Positions 45,556 through 56,300 of a stretch of DNA of 64,000 nucleotides are shown piece by piece. Position 1 is the stretch's first letter. Every line of letters begins with the position of its first letter. The notes under the pieces were generated by a model. The model was not told the origin of the DNA and did no database searches. It saw nothing but the letters and a program-made list of their open reading frames with translations. Source of the stretch: Rhodosporidiobolus odoratus. Taxonomy: Eukaryota; Basidiomycota; Microbotryomycetes; Sporidiobolales; Sporidiobolaceae. Location: assembly GCA_034387635.1 (NCBI GenBank), contig JAOANU010000001.1, positions 620,001 to 684,000 of the forward strand, read 5' to 3'. The translations under genes and the position numbers were made by a program.

Positions 45556-47527
45556 CTAGAACCAGAGCCCCAACCTGCGCCGAACTTCCTTCCCAACTGC
45601 CCGTCGCTCGTCAGCGGCTCCCCCTCGTCCGCTGGTCGGGTCTCCCTTGAGAATCGAAGAGTTCTCGCTAGCCCGTCGAGTCAGGTAAGGGAGGCCCTGC
45701 TCGAGAGAAGCGTACGGGAGGTACTTGACCACGAGTGGCGGGATGGAACGGTCGGATGTGGCGGAAGGGGAAGGGCGGATGACGTTGACGAGGGTGGTCG
45801 TCAGATTGTCAGACATGCCTAAGCGAGAACAAGGGTCAGCTCAGAGGCGTAGAGATAGGATGAGCGGTTTGAGAAAGTACCCATAAGCTGTCCAATCGCG
45901 ACCCGACCCCTCAATCGCTCGTCCACCTCGAGCCCGCCATCTTTCTCGACCGCCAATCCATCTTCCCGAAGTGCGCCGAGGAACCTCTGCATACTCAGTC
46001 CGTTGTGCGAAGCGAGGCAAACTCCGACGCCCGCCTGACCCTGATTCGTCTGCTTGAGGTCCTCAACGAGCCGCTTCTCCAACAGCGCTGCGCACTCGTC
46101 GTAGCAAGCGTCCGTCTCGGCCTTCGTGTCCCAGACGACGCACGGCTCCCCTGCATTGAAGGCAGGCGTGCCCGAATGTGTCTTGCGCTCTGATTCCTGA
46201 TAGGCGCCGCGCACGAGTTTCGCTCCGAAACCGTAGTTGTTTGCGTCTGCATGTGCGAGTTGTGCTGCGATCTTGGCAGGGGTGTCGCGAAGGTAGCACT
46301 GATAGGTGTTGTAGACGATCGGAGCAGCTGGAGTAGAAGAGGTAGACGCGCCGTCGACCCGGTTGAACTCTTCGCTGAGAAGGTCACAGTATCGGTCAAT
46401 GGCTGGCTGGAACCAGGATTGCTCAGCGTCTACGAGTAGTCGCACACCCTGTTGTTTCGCCTCGCGGGCAACCTTGCGGAGGCCATCGTAAAGCTTGTCG
46501 AGCTGCTGGTGGTCTTCGGAAGAGAGTTCGGGTGACTGGGGAAAGGGGATTGAGGAAGGAAGGCGGCCTCCGCGCGCCACGTTGGTGCTACCGTTGAGAG
46601 CGGTAGATGCGCGCCGGAGGATAGAGGCGTCATAGATAAGACCGGAGAGCTTGATGGCGAGCAGCGCCGGCTTGATAGGTTGGGAAGCAGAAGAAGGTGT
46701 GAGCTTGGCAGACTCGATGACGGCGGTGTGGATCTCCTTCATCGAAGCGTGATCGATCCCGTCGCCCGACTTTGCTGTACCCAGTGGCGCCTCGGCAGAG
46801 TAGTTCAGCATGACGCCAACCTGTAAGTAGAACGAGAAGGTCAGCTTCTGCCAAACTACCTCGTCCGTAAGTCATGTCAACGCACGCCTTTACTTGCGTA
46901 AGCTTGGACGACCGGTGCACAACCAGGGACTGACTCTCCGCCAGCGTACACCCGGTAGAAAGTGTTATTGATTCCCTAGAAAAGGAGGTGCGGCATTTGC
47001 CGGAGCGTCAATTTCTGCTGCAGCCTTACTTGGGTAAAGGCACGCACCACCGCAAAGACTGCCCAGACCGCTGAGCCCAGTACAGGCACGTTGTCCTTCG
47101 CCCATTGCAGCTTGCCGACGATCCAAGGTGCCGATTCGACGAGAAGAGGCTGGCCGGAGACAGCGTAGACGACCCATTGACGGAAAAGGTCGGACAGAGT
47201 GGCGCCGGTGAGATGTGCGGTTGTGCGTGCGAGAAGGGCGGGGTCGAGAGCGGAAAGGGGGTCGCTCGCGTTAACGGAAGGAGGGAGCAGGAAATCGTCT
47301 TCGGAAACTCGCGAGGTAGAGTATGCTGTGCCGGCGAGAACAGCAGCGCCTGCTGCGACTGCAAGACTTCTCGTGCGCCGCTTCGATTCCGACGCCTTGT
47401 GGGTGGATGAGGGAGGGGAGGAAACAGTATGAGTATGGTGGGGCGGCTGAGAGGAATGAATGCGGCGGGCTTGTTTGGCTTGCTGACGGCCGATTGGGCG
47501 GCTTAACTTTACTGTCGAGCGGAGCAT
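45556..47527 (-). CDS. PUT1: mitochondrial proline dehydrogenase
   Basis: Exons 47527-47048, 46975-46886, 46820-45881 and 45818-45556 give 590 residues. The N-terminus is rich in Arg/Lys/Gln/Ser (a likely matrix-import signal) and is followed by one hydrophobic helix (SLAVAAGAAVLAGTAYS). The FAD-binding barrel shows AIKLSGLI, VRLLVDAEQSW, PIVYNTYQCYLRD, KLVRGAYQESER (substrate and FAD contact), GVCLASHNGLSM, VAIGQLMGMSDNLT and VVKYLPYASLEQGLPYLTRRASENS, the conserved C-terminal helix. It oxidises proline to pyrroline-5-carboxylate and passes electrons to the respiratory chain, the first step of proline use as nitrogen source. An in-frame ATG at 47740 exists but would precede the presequence. 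Confidence 0.95.
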
Positions 47528-49907
47528 GGGGGCGACGATAGGCCTAGGGGTGTGTAGTCGAAAGTCGAAGAGGTGAAGGCCGAAGAGATCCAGGAGGCGC
47601 GCGCGAGCGATGGGGTCCGATGAGGCGAAGCGCCGGAGGATAGGGGACCGATATGATTTCGCTGAGGACAGGGGGAGAGAGAACGCGGCAGTGAGAGAGG
47701 GAAGCGAGAAACCGAAGATCCGAAGTTCACCGGATGCCATCCGAGATGGGGCAAGTCGCGGCGCTCATCGTCGAATGCGCTGCCGTCGGAACTTGCCGGC
47801 ACTTGTTTTATCTACGATGGCGTACTTGTAAGACCGGGTAATGCGCTTAGGGCGCAGCGAAACCCGATGGATACCGCTCCACTGGGCTGGTCTTTCCGGC
47901 ATTTCCCTCTCGGAACGCATCTGTCTCAGTGCAGAGTGCAGAAGGCTCTCTTCCAGCATCTCAACCACTCTGCACAGTACTTGCCTTGCGGAGCCTTGAG
48001 AGCCGAAGGATAGTAACCGCGAGCAAGCTTTGAGGAATCGCGTGGAGAAATGGCATGCACATCGCCTGTAAGCAGCCGCATGTCAGCGCAGCTAAGAGAA
48101 ATGTTGCACATCTCTATCACCCACCTGATAGTGCTCTAAACTGACCTGAGTAGCTACCATCCATTCAACGAGAAAAAAGGCGAGAGAAAGTAAAGGGGAG
48201 ATGCTGCGCGCGAGCTGTCGAGCACCGACTGCGCAGGTCTCGCGCCTTCCGCAACCCCGCTATCTCCCATAGCCGCTGCACTTAGCATTCAAACCCGAGC
48301 GGGAAATGGGAAAGTCCTGGCCTTCTCAATCAGCATGTTGCGGCGGCGGCGCTCTGAAGTGCACATATCAAGCAGTGTGGACCAGCTGTGAAGAGAGCCT
48401 CGTATCGTAAAATGCACCTCATCAGCTGGTGTGTCGGGTAATTATATAATTGTGACTGCACAAATAAAAGATATCAGCTTGTAGTATTTCTCTCCCGCCT
48501 GTTTCTGTTCTTTGCGGCACAAGAACAGCACCGCCATCACTTTGCGCGTTGCTCTGATGTATTCCCGCGTCCTAGACGGTTGTCAGTCAGACAAGCTGGG
48601 GTAAGTCCGTTTGTCCTCCCGTAACTGTCCTGGAAAGCTTCTCACTTCTGCGTGCTCGTATAAATAGTCTATTTTGCGCCCAGGAGCATGTTCAATCATG
48701 CCAGAACGTCATGAGAGAGGATAGGGGCAGGGAAGAGGCGGTAGTGAGATCATTAAGCATAGACAAGTCAAATGTGTCGGCCCAGGCAGTGTTGCTGGGA
48801 CCAACGACGTCGACCGAAGGGGAGGCCGCGGGACCAGCGGGTGGATACGAGATAGCCTTGTAGAGCCGTGAGCGTTAGGCAAGGGTAACAGTGAAGTATC
48901 CCTCGTTGCTAAAGCTGAAGAAAAGAAGAAGAGAGGAATCCCGCTACAAGTCCATCTATCACTCAACATCCGACTCATCATCTTGTTACCGTACCCTACG
49001 ACCGTGGTGGAGGAGGGTAGTCTGTACAAGTGAATAGCGACAGTACAGATAATAGAGGAGAAGGATGGAGAGCAAGGGAATGGAGCGGGGATAAGGAAAA
49101 ATGAAGAATAGGAAAAGAGACTTAACGAATGGGGGTTTATACAGCTAGCCCATGCTAGCAAGTGTTGTGGAAAAACTGGCCATGATTGCCCATGTGTGCT
49201 GCACTTAGGGCAATACAAATATGTAAGTGCTATGGAACGTAATGAGGACAGACAAAGCAACTTTGCACTGAGCAGTTTCGCAGCCAGGAAACTCAAGAAA
49301 ACAAGGAAGTCTGTCCAAGGGAGCAACAGACATCTCAGGAGCGCCTGTCAGACATGTCGCGGCAACGTTCGCCCTGTAGAGGTGTATGCGCCCCAATCAA
49401 GCAGTCTCATGTACGCGGCCAGTACCAGAGGAGGAATGGGCTCCACGGAGAGGCTGAGCAGTGGGTGCCCAAGTTCTACGTCAAATGTACTAGGCCCTTC
49501 TCCTATACCTTGCTGGGTATAGCACATGAGCCTTGGGGGCATGTGTAAAGGCAAGAGCATGGAAGGCAAGGTGTAAGCTGATGAGGCAGGGAAAATGTAG
49601 GTTGAGAACTTGAGAAGGTCAGACAGTCAAGCAAGAAAGGGGTGGCTAAGCAGAAGTGTATAGCTCTACAAGGCAAGGAAGTGATACCAGCCACCCTTGT
49701 GACTGCAGCTGATAGAGAAACATATACCTGACCACCCTTATGCTTTGCCACATTTTTGGCTGTTCAGCGCCTTTGCCATATGTGACGTCTCCAACCAGCT
49801 ATTGTCCGTGCCGGCACAGGAGTGGTAGCATGCTTGCTACGGGACTAGCCAAGAAAGCAAATAAAGGCAAGGCAGGCTCTTCCCGGCTGCAAAGGTGAGC
49901 AGGGTTT

Positions 49908-49971
49908 CATGGGCAAGGAGGCACTGGCATGGGCAATGAGGCCCACCTGCATGGGCAAGGGAGCCCACCTC
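49908..49971. repeat. three imperfect 20-22-bp tandem repeats
   Basis: The motif CATGGGCAAGGAGGC recurs three times at 49908, 49928 and 49950 with small changes, each followed by a CAC-containing end. Too few and too irregular for a CRISPR-like array; probably a degenerate minisatellite. Confidence 0.7.
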
Positions 49972-50643
49972 CAGCATTGGCACAGTCACACTAGGCTTGG
50001 TGTATACTTACCTTGTCTGAGGCCAGCAAGGGAGGATCCCCGGCAAGGACAGGGAGAAAAGCAACCTCCATGGCAGGACAGCAGATCCAGACTGCGGTTT
50101 TTCCCGGCGTGCTGGGAGGAGGAAAGGACAAGATAGCCCTGGCAGGAACAGCAAGAGGAGAGGTTGCAAAGTACCCACTTGCTACCTTGCTCTCCCGGAC
50201 CCCGAGGAGAGCACACGAAGTGTAAGGAAGTGTCCTCACACCTTGCGTCTTTCGCTACTGAGTCCTTCCTCTCTGTCCTCTTGTCACACGTAGTCGAATT
50301 CTGATTATATCCGCAGGCTATCGCTTTATCTTGTCTGCGGTATACATGACAAGGAGGTAGTATATGGATCACTCAACCTGGAGGATGAGCTGTATCAATT
50401 TTCTTCTCCTTCTTTTCGTTCCAGCGCTTGCGACTCTCGGACAGTTGTTCTACGGCGTGATACCCTGTTCATTTTTTTTGGTGATCCGTCCGCCCTTGCC
50501 TTTGCTGATGCAACTCCCTTCCAAACCCCTTCCAACCTCAACCGCAAGTGGCCTGTCTCTGCTAGAATACGCCACCCTAGCCCAAGTCTCCCAAGCAACC
50601 CCCCAGCAGGTCCGGGGTTATAGCAATTTTGGCAAACGAACAA

Positions 50644-50666
50644 TGCTCGGGGTTGGGACCCGAGCA
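50644..50666. repeat. short perfect inverted repeat
   Basis: Arms TGCTCGGG and CCCGAGCA enclose a 7-nt loop. It may be part of an old element end; no function is known. Confidence 0.5.
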
Positions 50667-51157
50667 GTCCGGGCTCCTCCTGAACAGAACTTTGATGAAG
50701 ACTCGGGTCAGAAAGTTATTTCCAGTGCACTTCTCAAAGTCTCTAGGCCTCTTCTACAATTGCTGAGGTTACTGTAGCAAGACTATCAGTTTCTACAACC
50801 CTTCAGGAGCAAGGGTAGGCCAAAGAAGATAGCCTTTCTGCCTTGATTTTTGCCTTCTTGCTTGGAAAAACCTGCTTTTTCTGGCTCTGCTTTGCCAGGA
50901 ATTTATTGGGGACTGGAGCCCGAGCAGCCCCGACAATCCCTGAGAGACCGGGAAGGCCTACTCTAGTCTCTGCCAACTGGCTTGGAGACGGTGCACCTTG
51001 CAGGAAGCCTGACGGAAGGAACTCTTGCCCTTCCCGGCTCCACAGCCCACAAATGTTGTTTGCAGGGTGAGTCAAACAACCACAGGCTCACATACATGCC
51101 AATGGGGTTCAGAGACACCACCCCTCCTTCCCCCCCTGGAGTTCGAGTTATTGTGTC

Positions 51158-51557
51158 TGCTAAGTCTAGCTCGACTTGCACGACTTACTCCCCCCAGAGC
51201 TAAGTCTTATTTCTTCTACTCATGTCTCTTTTACTTCTTTCCTTCCATGCTGGAGCTTCCCGATCTACGCTCACTCTCTTCCTTGCGTCCTGCAGACGGA
51301 CACTTCGGATATGATTGATGTTGAGTGATCGGGATGCGTTTCGGCGAGCTTCTGTAGTTTCTCTTCTTCGGGACCGCTACATCCCCCATCCATCGTTCTG
51401 TTGAATCTAAGCTCGAATTACTATTGATTGCTTTCGTAGCGGGAAGCTAGAGTACAGTTCGACCCCTCCCTCTCTCTCCCAGCTCGAACCCTGTCTTCGC
51501 TCCTCGCTTGAGGACGGTGGCTCTTGCACTTTTTTAATAGTCAAGCAATCGATTGCA
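51158..51557 (+). repeat. 5' LTR of copy 1 (right border estimated)
   Basis: It begins TGCTAAGTCTAG and most plausibly ends at the CA of 51556-51557, giving TG...CA and 400 bp; an alternative CA lies at 51527-51528. A perfect 12-bp palindrome (GCAATCGATTGC, 51545-51556) sits at the proposed end. No obvious tRNA primer site was recognised after it, so priming may be by self-complementarity as in some fungal chromoviruses. Confidence 0.7.
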
Positions 51558-51836
51558 ATTCGTCCTTAACCCCCGGACAACCTCTCCATCATTTCCGACA
51601 CACCCTCCTCTTCGGAGAGATCTCCGTCTCTTCACTCAACCTCCTCTTCCGAAACTTCATCTCTCTTGTATCTCGCTTCGCCCACTCCCGCGGCACCACC
51701 CCGTCGATCAGTTCGTAACCTTCGATCCCCATCCTACGGCCCGTCCGACCTCGATACGTTCATCACCGCCCAACGGTCGATCTCTCGCTCAACCCGTTTT
51801 GCCAATCTTCCCCCACTTTCTACTTCTTCCGCATCT

Positions 51837-53324
51837 ATGGATCCTCCTACCGCTCCCGCTCCTACCGCTCCTGCTCCTACCGCTCCCGTTCCCGCCGGCG
51901 TCCTCTCCGATACCGCCAATGCCTGGAAGGGCAAAGATGAATTGTCCGTCGCCTCTTCACAGCGTTCGGCCAACTCGGTCGCCCGTCGTGCCCAGGCCTC
52001 ACAGTTGTTTGAGGAACAAGCTCAACGTCGGAGGGCCGCATTCCAGGCGGAGGAAGCTAGGTTGAAGCGGGAAATGGACGAAGCCATGAGCGTAGCGGAT
52101 GTGAAATCGGAGGCTGGGCGTCGGAACCCTCGTCCCGAGGGTTCTGCTGAGGAGGCGGAGGCGGAGGTGATGCAATGTCGCCTTGCGGACCTTCGTCATG
52201 AAGCCCAGGCGTTGGAGCGAATGATCGCCCACCGAGGCGGACAACTCGTCGTCGAACCCTCCCCTTCTTCCGTTTCTTCCCAACGTCGTACTCTCTCCCC
52301 TCTTGCCTCGTTCGGCGTCAAGGTCAAGGTCAAGGAGCCCAAGCCCTGGACCGGCGAGTTCGACATGGTCAAGCGTGAAGGATGGATCAAGACGGCGGCG
52401 CTTTACTTCGCCGGGTTAGAGTTGGACGTGAATGCGGTTCTAGATGAGCATCTCACACCTTTCCCTTTCTACACCATCCGGTCTCTCTTCTCTCCTGATG
52501 CTACTAACGGCTCAATCTCGCCCCAAGCTTGGTTTGATGCGCGGAACGGTCGGGTTCCTTTCACATCGGTTCAGGCCGTCTTCGAGGCACTTCGCTCGCA
52601 TTGGGCTGACGACCATGCGGCGGAGCAAGCGTTGTTGCGCTATCGTGCGGCTCGGCAGGGCAACCTCCGGGCTCGCGATTTCGGTGCTGCGCTTGATGCC
52701 CTTGCTGACGCTTGCTTCGATCGCAAGATTGATGACCTTGACCGGCGCACTACTTACGTTGCAGGGTTACAGGCCCCCGTACAAGATTTTGTACGAACCC
52801 AGTTGGCGTCTCTGAAGGCGCTGGGCAAGCCAGAAGCCTCGTTTGACGAAGTGGTCACCATCGCGGCGTTGACGGACGGACTGGCGTCGTTCTCTACCAA
52901 GAAGACGTCTTCCACTCCCACTACCTCTAATTCTTCCAAGAAGACGAGTGCTAACGAGTCTTCTTCCCCTTCCTCTTCCTCCAAGCCTCCTTCTCTCCCG
53001 CGCCCGGCCTCAACCTGGACTCAAGACGCGCTCGGTTGGCAATCTAAGCACCCGGTGGCCTCGAAGGCCGAGTGGTTTGACGCGCAAGCGCATTCTACCC
53101 AGAAACCGGTGCGGTGCTACAACTGTGGCGATCTTGGTTCACACTTCTCGAGGTCGTGCACCGCGGCGAGGAGGGATCCGAAGGGGGTGATCGTGGCTAT
53201 GCTCTCGAAGCTGCGTATTTCCTCTTCTCCAGAACCGTCTTCCCCTCCGCCCGCACCTTCCATCGCTTCTTCCAATCGGTTCTCCGCACTCAATGACGGA
53301 GCGGGAAAAGAGGACGAGGAGTAA
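51837..53324 (+). CDS. gag: Gag of copy 1
   Basis: The first ATG of the frame (MDPPTAPAP) gives 495 residues; the frame is open further upstream but only from non-ATG codons. The start is a Pro/Ala/Thr repeat, then a long charged coiled-coil-like helix (about 45-120), a capsid-like domain (EPKPWTGEFDMVKREGWI ... ALYFAGLELD, then YRAARQGNLRARDF and DRRTTYVAGL), a Ser/Lys linker, and one CCHC zinc knuckle (CYNCGDLGSHFSRSC) near residue 427. Gag forms the particle that packages the element's RNA. Its last codons contain the slippery site that lets a minority of ribosomes continue into Pol. Confidence 0.88.
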   Translation: MDPPTAPAPTAPAPTAPVPAGVLSDTANAWKGKDELSVASSQRSANSVARRAQASQLFEEQAQRRRAAFQAEEARLKREMDEAMSVADVKSEAGRRNPRPEGSAEEAEAEVMQCRLADLRHEAQALERMIAHRGGQLVVEPSPSSVSSQRRTLSPLASFGVKVKVKEPKPWTGEFDMVKREGWIKTAALYFAGLELDVNAVLDEHLTPFPFYTIRSLFSPDATNGSISPQAWFDARNGRVPFTSVQAVFEALRSHWADDHAAEQALLRYRAARQGNLRARDFGAALDALADACFDRKIDDLDRRTTYVAGLQAPVQDFVRTQLASLKALGKPEASFDEVVTIAALTDGLASFSTKKTSSTPTTSNSSKKTSANESSSPSSSSKPPSLPRPASTWTQDALGWQSKHPVASKAEWFDAQAHSTQKPVRCYNCGDLGSHFSRSCTAARRDPKGVIVAMLSKLRISSSPEPSSPPPAPSIASSNRFSALNDGAGKEDEE

Positions 53325-56300
53325 GGGTAACCCCACCTTGCTCCTCGCCTCCGAGTACCCGGGGTCCTGTTCTTCTTCCCAACAATGAATTGGCTGAGCC
53401 TGACGCCAGTGCTATATGCCCGCGCGCAGAGTATATCGCTCTCAGCCTATCTGAGGGAAGGGGACGACCGTCGCGTGAAGACCTCTCTTCCGCGTTATCC
53501 GTTCTTTCGACACGTCGTTCCTCTTCCCGTGATTGCCGCCTTCCACCCCTCGCATCTTCTCTTCCGTCGTCTACTCCGGTATCGTCTTCTCCTGGATCGG
53601 CAATTGAGTCAAACACATTCACTTTATCCTCCTTGGTAGAATCGAGTGTAACTCCTGTCCTTTCCCCTAGCCATTCTTCGGATAGCTTAGCGAAAGGTAC
53701 TGCTGAGGCTCTCGATTCGAACGGAGCGCAGGACGACCAGTCTAGTGATGCGCCTTCGGGTTCAGCCGGCTCCTCTAAGCGAAAACGAAAGCGGAAATCG
53801 GCTAAGTCGTTTTCTCTCCCTCCGAACGTCGCGGAGTCTCCGTTGACGATTCCTTCCGTGTTCAGTACCCCCGGTATTGGTCAAGTGAGGGCCACATCGC
53901 TCATCGACTCCGGGGCTCAGGCCGACGTCTTGTCGCCAGACCTCGTCCACCGAATGGGACTTGATGTCCGTCGTTTGGTGGCTCCAGTACATGCCGACCT
54001 CGCTGCTGACGGGCAGCAGGTTCGGCTGTCTCTCTTTGTCGCGGCTACCGTCGGCGTCGGCAACATCGTGATGAAGAATCGGTCATTCTTCGTCCTCCCT
54101 CTTCCGGTCGGCATCGACGCCATTCTCGGGGTTCCATGGCTTCGCGACGCAGGAGTGGCCGTTTCAGCTACTTCCCTCTTTGTCGCTCCCACGGGCCCGT
54201 CAGAAACTATCTTCGACTTTGGCACAGGTCGCTTCGCCGAGCAGCCCGACAAGAACTTTGCCGACCTGGGCTTTGTCGATCGTCCTATGCAGGACACGGA
54301 GTTCGGCTCGTTCGTCCTCTGTGCGATACGAGCCGGGGTTGCCCCATCCCTTGTGCAGGAGGCGGTCGAGTCTATCGACCTCGAGCCGCATAATCCTCTA
54401 TTGGATATACCTGACGATGAAGATCCCGCTCTGGACCTTTCGGAACAAGAGGCTCAAGCTGAACTCTCTGCCTTGTTACAGGAGTTCGACGACATCTTTG
54501 TAGATGAGCTACCTGGTCCACCACCCTTCCGTCCGGTCAATCATCGGATCGTACTCAAGGATGCGGAGAAGAAGATTCGTCCTCATGTCATCCGTATGCC
54601 GGATTGGTACAAGGCGCAGTGGACAGCTCATCTCCGCAAGTTCGTCGACTCCGGTTTCTGGTCGCCCGCGGCTCTCGACTCGGCCTGCGCCATGTTTGCC
54701 GTGCCGAAGCACGACCGAACTCAAGCTCGCTTCGTGGTCAACCTCAAGCCCCGTAACGAGAACACCGTCAAGCTGGCGTCTCCCATTCACGACATGAAGG
54801 AGGTTCGCTACCGTGTCGTCGTCAAGAAGTACCGGACGAAACTGGATTTCAAGGCGGCTTACGAACAAGTCCGCCTTACCGCCGAGTCGGTAGGGCTGTC
54901 AGGGTTTGTTACGCCTAATGGAACGTTTGTCTCCCATGTTATGCAGCAGGGCGACACGAATGCCCCCGAAACCATGCATCAAGTCTGCTACCTCATGTTC
55001 GCCAAGGCAATCGGTCGGTTCCTGGACGTCTTTTACGACGACGTTCTTGTCTACTCCGACACCCGCCGCGCTCACCTCCGCCACCTTCGCATCGTCTTCG
55101 CCTCCCTCCGACACTACAAGTTCTTCCTCTCTCGAACTAAGGTCGAGTTCTTCGCAAAGTCGATGGAGGTTTTGGGCGCCGTCGTGGACGACGATGGTAT
55201 CCACGTGGTTCCCGAGAAGTGGGACGCGGTCAAGCGCTGGCCGAAGCCGAAGACTCCTAAGGACATTCTTCGGTTTATGGGTACAGTGCAGTGGATGGCC
55301 GACCACTTGCCCCATCTCAACGAGATCGCAGCGGTCTTAACCCGATTGACAGGAAAGGTCGATTGGAACTGGACGCCAGCGTGCGACATGGCATTTGATA
55401 TGCTGAAGTCGCTCGTTCCTCGGTCTCTTTCTCCTCTCAACCTTTCTGCCCTCGACGATGGTACTGAGCGCCTCTTCCTATTCACAGATGCGTCCATGTT
55501 TGGCTGTGGAGGCTGGCTTGGCCAAGGCGAGACGTGTGATACCGCTCGTCCCTTCCGCTACTTTTCAGCTCAATTCAACGCAGCCCAACGTAACTACTCG
55601 ACTACCGATCAAGAGCTCCTTGCTGTCTTTGTGGGAACGAAGAAAATGCATGAGCACTTGGTCGGTTTCAGTTTTACAGTTGTCTGCGATCACGAGCCCC
55701 TGAAGACTTGGTTGAAGCAGCCTCCCAAAGCAACTCGGCGTCATGTGCGTCTCTGGGAGGTTCTGGCTCAGTATGATTTCGATTGGGAATTCATCCCTGG
55801 AGTCAAGAACGTTCTAGCTGATGCGCTGTCTCGATTGGCTGAGCTGGACGGGGAAGAAGGAGTAGAACTGCTAGACGCTCCAGAGCCGTCTCCATCGGAC
55901 GACGACGCTGAGCCCTTCCCTACTCTTCTCTCCGAGCAAGCTCACGTCGTTTTGTCTTCCCTATTCTCGGGCCTCGAACGCAAAGCTCCAACTCCCCCAC
56001 TCATCGCACCGCTTCTACCTTCTCCTCCGCCTCTCGTCTCCTCCCTTCCTGACACCTTCCTCACCTCTCTTCGCTCGTCCCTCGCCACCGATCCTCTCAC
56101 CTCTAAAATCCTGGCGGCGCCTGCAGCGCACTCGGGGTTCGTGCTGGAGGATGGGTTGGTTTTCCGAGAAGTCGGTGCAGGTTGGAGGTTAGTCGTTCCG
56201 GCAGGGCGACACGAGCGAGACGACGGTTGCCCCTCTACTTTTGTGGAGTCGTTGGTGAGCCGTTGTCACGAGCTCGTTGGCCACCTCGGGGTCTCTAAAA

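Larger units (their letters stand above)
47528..51157. other. 3.6-kb gene-poor, repeat-rich region flanking the retrotransposon tandem
   Basis: Apart from the PUT1 promoter at its left end, I can support no gene here. From about 48.4 kb the sequence becomes visibly richer in A/T and loses coding character; open frames are short and lack family motifs. It contains a short tandem repeat (49908-49971), a perfect 8-bp-arm hairpin (50644-50666) and two related CCCGAGCAG motifs (50659 and 50918), which look like remains of old mobile elements. The region ends exactly where the LTR begins. Confidence 0.55.

Noticed and set aside
48709..49326. 205-residue minus-strand frame in the gene-poor region
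   Set aside because: Leu/Ser/Pro-rich without domain, splice or start context; composition matches non-coding repeat DNA.
49908..49971. CRISPR-like array
   Set aside because: Eukaryotic genome, three imperfect units, no spacers.
51666..51836. N-terminal extension of Gag from 51666 (MYLASPT...)
   Set aside because: The first codon is TTG; the first ATG in frame is at 51837. A non-ATG start cannot be shown from sequence alone.
53390..53392. Independent start of pol at 53390
   Set aside because: The codon is TTG, and the frame is open back to 53297 across the slippery heptamer, so a frameshift fusion explains it better.
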